The translations under genes were made by a program, and so were the position numbers. Below, in pieces: positions 26,550 through 36,283 of a DNA stretch of 64,000 nt. This DNA comes from Petrosia ficiformis (Eukaryota > Porifera > Demospongiae > Haplosclerida > Petrosiidae): the NCBI GenBank assembly GCA_947044365.1, contig OX345643.1:1-64000 (forward strand). Direction: 5' to 3'. How positions within the stretch are numbered: position 1 is the stretch's first letter; each line of letters opens with the position of its first letter. The notes below the pieces were generated by a model. It was given only the letters and a program-made list of their open reading frames with translations, ran no database searches and was not told the DNA's origin.

Positions 26550-29126
26550 TCATGTACATTGCACAGGGCAGACACTTGGACACATATGAACAAGTTGTTC
26601 TACCTGAGCATCACTATAAGCGTGTTTAAGCTCCAAATGACCACTACGTTTATTAGTGGCAACAATGAATCTCACAAGCTGAGACAATTCGTCTCTACTC
26701 TCCAGATCCATTGAAGCACTGTCTTTCCCTGATATATAATTCATCCAGTAATTATGCAGACCATAGTTAACAAAAAGCTCTTTTGCAGTGTTGTTAGTGT
26801 TACAATGGACTCTGCCCTTCACATTTATCACAACTGTGTTTCCCTTCTGTGAATAAATAACATTGCAAAAACTTTCAGCAACTTTCTCAGCAGAATCGAG
26901 CTGAAAATGTCCCAGGGCAAAGTCAGTTGCTAACTGTTTAAGCCCTTCAAGTAAACCACCTTGATTAACAAACCGACCCAAATTCCACCCATGAAACACA
27001 CTTGCATCTACAAACATTGAGTCACGTACATCTAGTATGTAATCTGGATTGGAAATATTTTGAATCTGCTCTTCTGTCAGGGTCTCTCTGCTGTACAAGC
27101 AGAGAGTATCCCTAGCTCTGAAGTACATTTCAGTACTATGTGGTCTTAAGAAAAGACCACATCCTGCATTAGGAATGGTACTTTCAGCCACAAACACCAT
27201 GGACTGGTGAATGTTGGCTTTAGATCTAGTCACATGCAACTGCTGGCTATTATGACAGACAATCAGTTGTTTCTGATTAAAATCCAAATGTAAACTACGA
27301 AGTTTCCATGGCATACAGTCAGCAAATCTACATTTTGTAGCATGATTTGCTTTTAGGCATTGGGTAAACTTACACATTTCTATTTGTTTCTTGTCATTTA
27401 AAGGCTCATCAGTAAACTCGAGGAGGTGTTTTGGAATGGCATACAAGCCTTTCCCGTTTTTTTCTGCAAACACCTCAGCAACTTTGTACTCACTTGGTGC
27501 TTCCTTGCGTCCTTCTTCTGTCAAGAAGGACACACCATTTCTGATAACCTGCAAGGCTAAAGGCTCCCACAGATCATTCTCTCTTTGGACAATGATTGTA
27601 ACAATGAGACGACCGTCAGGTAGATGAATGCTTTTGTCGTCCACTACATGTACGTACACCTTTTTAGCTGAGTGGAGTGTAGCCATTGCACTCCAGTGTC
27701 CTACGCTGCCGAGGTCATGACTAATTGGGTGCCTACATGAAGGATGCTCTGACACCACAAATTTATGGGATATTTCAACAGCATCGTGAAATGCTTCACG
27801 AAATGGAATCCATGTTTCAGAAACACCATTTGTGAAATGCACTGCACTGCCATATTGGCTATACTTTTGCAGATCTGCAAATTTGTCTGTCACAATAAAC
27901 CCTGAGTCCCCGTCCACAAAATGGATGGCACTGAGAGCATCATTTCCACCGTTTATTACAAAGTCCATATCACGACACAGGTACATTCGGTCACTCTGTG
28001 TCCCAAGCCTGCACAGATCTACCAGATCTTTTACAATGACACTAGCTGGAATACCACAAACACCTTTGGCAAGCTTGGTGGTGGGAGGACACAATCGAGC
28101 AAATAATAGACATTCATGAAGCGAAGACTTGCTAGTGTTCTTGTACTTCATTGATGCCGCACACATGGCTACATTACCAGACTGGCATGTCTCTTCGGTG
28201 TGGTACCGAAGTACACCAGTTTGTTCCCATCTACGCTTCAGCGTGGGACAGAGTTGACAGTCAGGTGTTATACACCCGCCCAGTGAACTCAGTACATCTG
28301 TTTTCCTGCGTTTCATGCAGTGTCCTGCCAGCTTATCGAGAATGCTAACGTCACCCTCTGCAATACTTACTACAGTTGTTGGCTTACTGCACAACTGTAA
28401 TAAATTGGGGTCTGTAGGGTGTGGTTGATATGATTCTCCGTATTTAGCCCTGTTGATAAAACTGTGTAGATGTGCAGACTTGTTTATCAACTCATTCATG
28501 ACTCTACCTATGCCATAGTAACATTGTACGTCACACTGATTTTTTAGCATAGAATACCGAACCACTTTGGATGAAGCAGCATTGTATAGCTTATCCAATT
28601 CTTCCCTAACAGCAGTGACGTTTGTCGGGTTAGTCACAGCTGGAAGGTCGTGTTTAATTCCAACAGCTCCTGGAATATCAGAGTTTTCAGAAGCACATTC
28701 TGTCACCCTTATCAAAAGATGTCCCTTTTTTTCTGGACATTCGGGTTTCCATGTAGATGGAATGGTGACATTCTTAATTGCACAAATGTCACTGTCAACA
28801 GACCTAGTGGTACGTGTAGACTGTCCACCAGCATTTGAAATGGCATCACTTCTCATTCTACGACGCTTTGGCCGATTAGAATGCCCACTAGAACCCTCTT
28901 CCCCATCATCACGTGCTCTCCTACGACTAGTCGTAGGTAATGCTGAGTTAGACAATGCAGACCTAGAATTTGATGGTACAGGCACAGAGCTAGGCATTGA
29001 CTTTCTCACGGAAGAGGGTATGATGCTGGTGGAGCTACTTGTACCAGTTCTACTTCCATTGCTAGTGTTAGGCTCACCTCTTAATACTTGTACACTAGCA
29101 GACAAATTTTCTACAAGATGACACAT
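26550..29126 (-). CDS. divergent SET-domain protein (putative protein-lysine methyltransferase-like)
   Basis: This is an uninterrupted 858-codon gene. Residues 1-110 are serine-rich and disordered with a basic nuclear-type signal (RPKRRRMR). A middle region of about 430 residues has Cys/His pairs (for example CITPDCQLCP) and no family that I recognise. A SET fold is readable at about 643-799. It has the N-terminal GxG motif (NAGCGLF, about 653-659), the cofactor and pseudoknot segment NLGRFVNQGG (715-724) and the C-terminal ELFVNYGLHNYW (783-794), whose Tyr788 matches the catalytic tyrosine. The usual RFxNHSC reads RFVNQGG, so the His-Ser-Cys is lost and no Cys-rich post-SET is evident. Activity is uncertain. 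A second GxG-like motif (NGKGLYA, about 557-563) precedes it. The ATG at 29126 is the first in frame; upstream exons cannot be excluded. It lies downstream of the tyrosine recombinase on the same strand, separated by 1.2 kb of AT-rich DNA. It could be an accessory gene of the same mobile element or an independent host gene. Confidence 0.75.
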   Translation of the reverse strand: MCHLVENLSASVQVLRGEPNTSNGSRTGTSSSTSIIPSSVRKSMPSSVPVPSNSRSALSNSALPTTSRRRARDDGEEGSSGHSNRPKRRRMRSDAISNAGGQSTRTTRSVDSDICAIKNVTIPSTWKPECPEKKGHLLIRVTECASENSDIPGAVGIKHDLPAVTNPTNVTAVREELDKLYNAASSKVVRYSMLKNQCDVQCYYGIGRVMNELINKSAHLHSFINRAKYGESYQPHPTDPNLLQLCSKPTTVVSIAEGDVSILDKLAGHCMKRRKTDVLSSLGGCITPDCQLCPTLKRRWEQTGVLRYHTEETCQSGNVAMCAASMKYKNTSKSSLHECLLFARLCPPTTKLAKGVCGIPASVIVKDLVDLCRLGTQSDRMYLCRDMDFVINGGNDALSAIHFVDGDSGFIVTDKFADLQKYSQYGSAVHFTNGVSETWIPFREAFHDAVEISHKFVVSEHPSCRHPISHDLGSVGHWSAMATLHSAKKVYVHVVDDKSIHLPDGRLIVTIIVQRENDLWEPLALQVIRNGVSFLTEEGRKEAPSEYKVAEVFAEKNGKGLYAIPKHLLEFTDEPLNDKKQIEMCKFTQCLKANHATKCRFADCMPWKLRSLHLDFNQKQLIVCHNSQQLHVTRSKANIHQSMVFVAESTIPNAGCGLFLRPHSTEMYFRARDTLCLYSRETLTEEQIQNISNPDYILDVRDSMFVDASVFHGWNLGRFVNQGGLLEGLKQLATDFALGHFQLDSAEKVAESFCNVIYSQKGNTVVINVKGRVHCNTNNTAKELFVNYGLHNYWMNYISGKDSASMDLESRDELSQLVRFIVATNKRSGHLELKHAYSDAQVEQLVHMCPSVCPVQCT

Positions 29127-29329
29127 GAATTCATGGTCAACCGGTAGAGTACTCGATAATTCCAGAATCTTTATTAATAATGGAAATATTTGAGAAGCAT
29201 TTCGTTGTGGATATTCTGGGGTAAAGAATGAATAACAAATGAAAACTGAATGATGAATTGTGACATGAGATATACAATTTTACTTAGCTACAATAATTAT
29301 CTATAATTTTCACTCTGTATTATGAGAAA

Positions 29330-29503
29330 CTGTTATATATATATATATAATTATACATGTTGCAGTGGTAATGATTGTCAGGTGCTAAAATAGTAATTAA
29401 TGCATCTTATACAAAACTCTATATTATAGTATACATGTATGTATATAATTAGTAGCTAGAAAAGGTATTCCATAATATATATAATTATATATATATATAA
29501 TTA

Positions 29504-29542
<39 letters not shown>

Positions 29543-30089
29543 TATATACTACAGAAATGCATCACTGTTGGTACTACACAAATAGAGTACTCCATAATTA
29601 TATATATATATATATGTATATACTTTTTATATGCAATTACATTATATATATATATATATATACACATATGAACTAGTAACTATTGAAGCATTTATCATAC
29701 ACATTTACATGTACCTTCAATGACACGCTTGAAGCTCTCCATGCTCGTATCCATGTCATAGAAAAATTTACACCACGTTTAATTGAAATGCTGGGCCTAG
29801 ATTTAACACATCACGTGAGCTCTATGCTAAAAGTTGCTTCATCCAGAAGTTGAATCTGAGTAGTCTGTAGGGGAAACCCTACAATAGCACTAGCTTCAGT
29901 GAAATTTAGACCCAGTGTAAATGGAGAGAACCAGCGTCGCGGGTTGTCTGAATCGTTGTAAGTAATAATGAGGTATGTGATAATTATAATAATTATATAT
30001 ATATATATATATATAATATAATTATATAATTATATATAATATATATATACAATAATTACGATAATAAAATAATCGTTATAGTGATGACA

Positions 30090-30133
<44 letters not shown>

Positions 30134-30144
30134 TATATATATAT

Positions 30145-30194
<50 letters not shown>

Positions 30195-30340
30195 ATATAT
30201 AATTATTAAATATATATATTTATTATAATTAATTAATTGTCAATAATTATTATGATCATAGTTATAATAATGATATGAAAACCAAGATTAAAATAATTAT
30301 TTAGCATTAATATATATATATATATATATATATGTTACAT
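29330..30340. repeat. (TA)n-rich intergenic region
   Basis: Several (TA)n tracts occur at about 29333-29350, 29478-29545, 29598-29662, 29994-30050, 30090-30200 and 30308-30333, separated by AT-rich sequence. There is no supported gene between the recombinase stop (30352) and the SET gene start (29126). Confidence 0.9.
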
Positions 30341-30351
30341 TTAATGCAGGT

Positions 30352-32988
30352 TCACTGGAGTGTTTGTATTTGGGTGATATCGTCAAGAGGAGTCCTGAGT
30401 TCATATGCCCTGTGCTCACGTGAGTACACCAAGTCAATACCTGTAATCAAACAAGAGAGTTTTTCTTCCCACCTGTTTGAAGCGATCTTGAGACGATAGT
30501 ATCCGGGAAATGTCTCCACTAATTCGTTTAATAGTGCCGTTTTTGTTGTGGCATTTATCTCAAGGACTTTTGCAAAAATTAACTTTGGACATCTCTCAGT
30601 TGAATCGTTGGCAATCATGGCAACACTTTCTCCGGGAACGACGACATTTGAGCTTGTTGGATCATCTGAGTCCTCGTCACTGATATCCTCTAAGCTTTTG
30701 CACATTTTCTTTGGTGATGTTACATCTATGGCTGGCGGTGGACGACGTAGTGCTTGCAGGACTTGTTTTGAAGCAAAGTGGACACCTGGTTTCACTCTTT
30801 CGTTGATGGTCCTCTTGTCGTAGATGTCCTGCTGATATCTTCTAGAGTGTCGCATTGCCACGGCAATACTTTCCATCACTGCTTCCGTCGATTCGTTGCC
30901 GGCAAATGTGACAAACGACGACCGCAATGCATGTATTGATACTCCACCAACTCCCGTGTACTTGTAGAATATTGATTGAATGTATTTAGTCCAATTCTTG
31001 GAATTATAGCATCCACCGTCATCATCCTAGAGAGAGAAAGAGAGAGAGAGAGAGAAACAAGGCGAGTGTCACTCACGACAAATCAGACAAATAGTTGACA
31101 GTCACACATGTACATGTACGTGCGTGGAACTCACCAGAAAGAGAATGGTTGATTTCGAACTGTTTGGTATCTTGTTGCGATAGCGTAAGAGGTAGTCTGA
31201 CAGGACGTTCATGAAGTAGCTGTCATCAGGACAAGAGATCATTTGTGGTCCAGTTGAATGTCCTGTCTTGTGATCGGTAATGTACATTATGGCCTTCCCC
31301 TCGTAAGGTGAAAAGTGCAAAATGTTTTTGTGCAATCTGCTTTCGTAAGGTCCCGTTATTTCACTCTCGTGAATCTTGAAGTGCAATTCTCTGTATTCCC
31401 TTCCACGTCCCGGAGGAATGGCCGTGTACACTAACACAACAAGAAGTGATCGGGAAAGTTTGATCCTCTCCCAATCAGTGGACGAGTTGTAGTCATCGTT
31501 CAACTGTGCGAGGACCTCCAAGACTTCCTTCCTACATGAAAACAGAATGGCTGTATAACAACACATGTATCTGAATTGCCCCATCAGAAGTCTGATTGTC
31601 AGACTAAAAAAAAAAACAACAAACAAATACTTACCACGATAGCCAACGTCCTTTGGCTTTTAGTTCCTCCCAGGACTTATCTCTGTTGAGCTCTGCCTCC
31701 TTTTGGAAGACACTGATGTACCTGTGGAGATTTTGTAACTGTGTTGTTTTCTCTTCTTTGTCGGCATATTTTACTGCACGTACGAGTGCCTGACAGTAAC
31801 AACACAGTGTTCCCGGAGTGGAGTTTTTTTCCTCTCTCATGAATAGCAGGAATTTGTCTAGCAAGGCTTTGTCCAGAACGAGGCCAAATTGTAACGTTTC
31901 CTCCGTTCTTTTGCAGTACTCAAAAAAATCTTTGGAAAGGAATAGAGAAAGAAGGATATTAATGTGGGGGTTATACAACAGGCTTCTAAAATTCTAAAAA
32001 AAATGCTAAAAAAAATTCAAAGCTCACAGAGTATCTGTTCTTTGGTTTTGTTTAACGTTATACTACTCAGAGGCTTTCCTTTCCTCTCGTGATTGAAAGG
32101 AGCTGCATAGAAAGTGTCCAGTCCTTCGATCTTTTTCATGAGGTCCTCGGGCAATGGAGGAGTACCCTTGCGGCCTCTCGTGCTGCCTTTTGTAGATGCT
32201 TGTTTAGTTGAAGTTTCTACATCAGAAATCCAAGGCACTACTTCCATATCATTAATTGCAGTGTGACTTCCGTCGTCTTCGCTGATCACAATGTGTGGTC
32301 CTGGTGGATGTTTTTGAATGGGAGACGAATGTGTGACGGTCTCTGAGTCCGAAATGACTTCAACTGCAAGGCTTTGGTCTTCCCGGAGTGAATTGCCCTC
32401 GGATACGATGTCTGCCTGCTCAATATCAGTACCAGTTGTGTCCATGTTTTCTGTTGTGTGATCAGGAGCAGTGTGGAGGGGTTCTTTCGTTACATTTTGT
32501 TGCAAGCTGTCAACAGATACCCCTCTGCTTTTGAGAATGGCTTCAATGTATCTTTCTGCACTGTTTTTGTCCATCAGTATGCACCTGTTAGTGCTTGACG
32601 ATATGATCTTTTCTTTTCTCAGAATTGAAATTTCTGCTGGCAGTGCTAGGCATGTGACAATGCCCATCTTCATTCTCCTGCGACTCAAGGTACTGTTGTC
32701 ATATAGTTCCAGCAACTTGAACCTTTTGATCAGCTCTCCACAAGGTATGAGGTGTATGTCGTCTCTCCTTATGCCTTGGAAAATCTGTTTGTGGACTACA
32801 ACATCGACGGGTTCATCTGGTAAGTCAGACATTATCACACACACAGTATTCTTCACATTTTTTTCTCTCTCACTCTGCTCTGTCCTTCCCCTGTATTTAT
32901 GTTGAACTGTTCTGACCTCATGCTTTCTTAGAACCCATGAGTCATGTACCTGCACTTTTTGATGTTGACAAGATGGATGCGATGTCAT
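30352..32988 (-). CDS. Crypton-like tyrosine recombinase, four exons
   Basis: Exons on the minus strand are 32988-32028, 31929-31635, 31531-31135 and 31026-30352. All three introns (98, 103 and 108 bp) are GT...AG and the frame is kept, giving 775 aa. Met53 (ATG 32832, start MSDLPDEP) is a likely alternative start, because the first 52 codons overlap a tandem duplication. Exon 1 encodes an acidic, low-complexity N-terminal region. Exon 2 looks like the helical core-binding domain. Exons 3-4 carry the full catalytic set of tyrosine recombinases: Arg461 (PPGRGREYREL), Lys507 (YITDHKTG), His583 and Arg586 (HALRSS), His611 (MRHS) and Tyr620 (IYDKR). A C-terminal domain of about 150 residues follows. 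No reverse transcriptase or RNase H lies nearby, which argues against DIRS or Ngaro elements and favours a Crypton or a gene domesticated from one. The catalytic set is intact, so it may be active. Confidence 0.85.
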
Positions 32989-33063
32989 TGCACTTTAGAA
33001 CCCACCAGTCATATCATGCACTTTTTGATGTTGTCAAGAAGGATGCGATGTCATTCAAATTTT
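32930..33063. repeat. 67-bp imperfect tandem duplication at the recombinase 5' end
   Basis: 'agaaccca...gcactttttgatgttg...gatgcgatgtcatt' occurs at 32930 and again at 32997 with a few substitutions. It overlaps the first codons of the longest reading of the recombinase gene. Confidence 0.9.
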
Positions 33064-33193
33064 TATTTTCTCAAGTTTTCAGGCAGGAATACAACTATTA
33101 GTTTTGGGTGAGCTTTTCCATTCAGTTAACTGTCACTGTCACAGAATGTTTTTGTGTGTGTGAAGACCATTTTTTTGCGTGAAGATGTTATGT

Positions 33194-33249
33194 CCCTAAA
33201 CCCTAAACCCTAAACCCTAAACCCTAGACCCTAAACCCTAAACCCTAAA
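33194..33249 (+). repeat. interstitial (CCCTAAA)8 telomere-type tract
   Basis: Eight consecutive heptamers, seven of them CCCTAAA and one (the fifth) CCCTAGA. The unit is the plant/protist-type telomere heptamer, not the animal hexamer CCCTAA. It has unique sequence on its left and runs directly into the 39-bp minisatellite on its right, so it is internal, not a chromosome end. Confidence 0.95.
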
Positions 33250-35565
33250 CCCCCTAACCCCACCCTTGACCCTAGACCCCAAGCCACACCCCCTAACCCC
33301 ACCCTTGACCCTAGACCCCAAGCCACACCCCCTAACCCCACCCTTGACCCTAGACCCCAAGCCACACCCCCTAACCCCACCCTTGACCCTAGACCCCAAG
33401 CCACACCCCCTAACCCCACCCTTGACCCTAGACCCCAAGCCACACCCCCTAACCCCACCCTTGACCCTAGACCCCAAGCCACACCCCCTAACCCCACCCT
33501 TGACCCTAGACCCCAAGCCACACCCCCTAACCCCACCCTTGACCCTAGACCCCAAGCCACACCCCCTAACCCCACCCTTGACCCTAGACCCCAAGCCACA
33601 CCCCCTAACCCCACCCTTGACCCTAGACCCCAAGCCACACCCCCTAACCCCACCCTTGACCCTAGACCCCAAGCCACACCCCCTAACCCCACCCTTGACC
33701 CTAGACCCCAAGCCACACCCCCTAACCCCACCCTTGACCCTAGACCCCAAGCCACACCCCCTAACCCCACCCTTGACCCTAGACCCCAAGCCACACCCCC
33801 TAACCCCACCCTTGACCCTAGACCCCAAGCCACACCCCCTAACCCCACCCTTGACCCTAGACCCCAAGCCACACCCCCTAACCCCACCCTTGACCCTAGA
33901 CCCCAAGCCACACCCCCTAACCCCACCCTTGACCCTAGACCCCAAGCCACACCCCCTAACCCCACCCTTGACCCTAGACCCCAAGCCACACCCCCTAACC
34001 CCACCCTTGACCCTAGACCCCAAGCCACACCCCCTAACCCCACCCTTGACCCTAGACCCCAAGCCACACCCCCTAACCCCACCCTTGACCCTAGACCCCA
34101 AGCCACACCCCCTAACCCCACCCTTGACCCTAGACCCCAAGCCACACCCCCTAACCCCACCCTTGACCCTAGACCCCAAGCCACACCCCCTAACCCCACC
34201 CTTGACCCTAGACCCCAAGCCACACCCCCTAACCCCACCCTTGACCCTAGACCCCAAGCCACACCCCCTAACCCCACCCTTGACCCTAGACCCCAAGCCA
34301 CACCCCCTAACCCCACCCTTGACCCTAGACCCCAAGCCACACCCCCTAACCCCACCCTTGACCCTAGACCCCAAGCCACACCCCCTAACCCCACCCTTGA
34401 CCCTAGACCCCAAGCCACACCCCCTAACCCCACCCTTGACCCTAGACCCCAAGCCACACCCCCTAACCCCACCCTTGACCCTAGACCCCAAGCCACACCC
34501 CCTAACCCCACCCTTGACCCTAGACCCCAAGCCACACCCCCTAACCCCACCCTTGACCCTAGACCCCAAGCCACACCCCCTAACCCCACCCTTGACCCTA
34601 GACCCCAAGCCACACCCCCTAACCCCACCCTTGACCCTAGACCCCAAGCCACACCCCCTAACCCCACCCTTGACCCTAGACCCCAAGCCACACCCCCTAA
34701 CCCCACCCTTGACCCTAGACCCCAAGCCACACCCCCTAACCCCACCCTTGACCCTAGACCCCAAGCCACACCCCCTAACCCCACCCTTGACCCTAGACCC
34801 CAAGCCACACCCCCTAACCCCACCCTTGACCCTAGACCCCAAGCCACACCCCCTAACCCCACCCTTGACCCTAGACCCCAAGCCACACCCCCTAACCCCA
34901 CCCTTGACCCTAGACCCCAAGCCACACCCCCTAACCCCACCCTTGACCCTAGACCCCAAGCCACACCCCCTAACCCCACCCTTGACCCTAGACCCCAAGC
35001 CACACCCCCTAACCCCACCCTTGACCCTAGACCCCAAGCCACACCCCCTAACCCCACCCTTGACCCTAGACCCCAAGCCACACCCCCTAACCCCACCCTT
35101 GACCCTAGACCCCAAGCCACACCCCCTAACCCCACCCTTGACCCTAGACCCCAAGCCACACCCCCTAACCCCACCCTTGACCCTAGACCCCAAGCCACAC
35201 CCCCTAACCCCACCCTTGACCCTAGACCCCAAGCCACACCCCCTAACCCCACCCTTGACCCTAGACCCCAAGCCACACCCCCTAACCCCACCCTTGACCC
35301 TAGACCCCAAGCCACACCCCCTAACCCCACCCTTGACCCTAGACCCCAAGCCACACCCCCTAACCCCACCCTTGACCCTAGACCCCAAGCCACACCCCCT
35401 AACCCCACCCTTGACCCTAGACCCCAAGCCACACCCCCTAACCCCACCCTTGACCCTAGACCCCAAGCCACACCCCCTAACCCCACCCTTGACCCTAGAC
35501 CCCAAGCCACACCCCCTAACCCCACCCTTGACCCTAGACCCCAAGCCACACCCCCTAACCCCATA
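33250..35565. repeat. 39-bp minisatellite, about 59 copies
   Basis: The unit 'ccccctaaccccacccttga' plus 'ccctagaccccaagccaca' is repeated with no difference that I can see between copies. It is built from degenerate CCCTAA/CCCTAG words and grades out of the telomere-type tract. Because 39 is a multiple of three and the unit lacks stop codons in several frames, it produces open frames of about 770 codons on both strands; these are not genes. The G-rich strand has many GGG/GGGG runs and could form G-quadruplexes. Confidence 0.97.
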
Positions 35566-35569
35566 CTTG

Positions 35570-35974
35570 ATGTTTTACTACCCTGCCATTAACATTGCTT
35601 TAAATAGCATTATAATTTGAATTTTAATCGCATCATAAACACAATATAATCACAATGAAATTGCGATATAATTGTTAGGAATGAGTTAGGAAAGTTTTAA
35701 CAATGCATTAAGAATAATTATGTTAAAAAGTGTGTTGTAATTGAATTCACAATGAGTTAAAATTGAGTTAAAAATGTGTTAAAGATGTGAAAAAACTGTA
35801 TTATAATAGTGTTAAGAGTGCGTTACGAAAGTGTTAAAGTTACTATCATAGTTTGAATTACAAGTGCAGTAATATGGGTTCAATCGATATTTCTGAGACA
35901 AGAAGCCTAATCAGCATTTCCTTACCAATTTTTAATTATAACAATCTCATCTTCAAAAATAACCACATAATTTT
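35570..35974. other. AT-rich stretch with a degenerate 'gttaaa' periodic motif
   Basis: Between about 35660 and 35840 the words gagttaa, gtgttaaa and gcgttac recur every 10-15 bases. This looks like an old decayed simple repeat. There is no gene. The satellite-like sequence starts at about 35975. Confidence 0.6.
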
Positions 35975-36283
35975 ACAAGCCAAAGGACATTATTATCTAA
36001 CTCTAGGAACAGTTACTGCTAAATCTGAAATCATACATTTTGCAATGAAAAATCAGTACAAAGGCTATAGTTCAGGGTAAAAATTCAAATTTTGATAGAA
36101 TATTAAAACGCTCACGGTTCTAACACATAATATTATTGAACAAAACAACTTTGGAAACATATTAAGGACATCATTATCTAACTCTAGGAACAGTTTCGGT
36201 TGAATCTCAAATAATTCATTTTGCAATGAAAAATCAGTACAAAGGCTATACTTCAGGGTAAAAAGTCAAATTATGATAGAATT
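35975..36283. repeat. 181-bp satellite, left outlying copies
   Basis: About 1.7 diverged monomers, with the signature blocks 'catcattatctaactctagg', 'gcaatgaaaaatcagtacaa' and 'ggctatagttcagggtaaaa'. The second monomer breaks off at 'gatagaatt' at about 36283, where the 62-66-bp repeat block begins. Confidence 0.92.

Noticed and set aside
28567..29121. 184-codon plus-strand frame opposite the SET gene
   Set aside because: It is the antisense shadow of the Ser-rich start of the SET-domain protein.
33194..33249. True chromosome end
   Set aside because: Unique gene-bearing sequence lies on one side and 30 kb of other sequence on the other; only eight heptamers are present.
33231..35620. Open frames of about 770-784 codons on both strands in the 39-bp minisatellite (a Pro-rich and a Gly-rich protein)
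   Set aside because: The unit is 39 bp with no stop in several frames, so every such frame is open by arithmetic. No start context, introns or non-repeat domain support translation.
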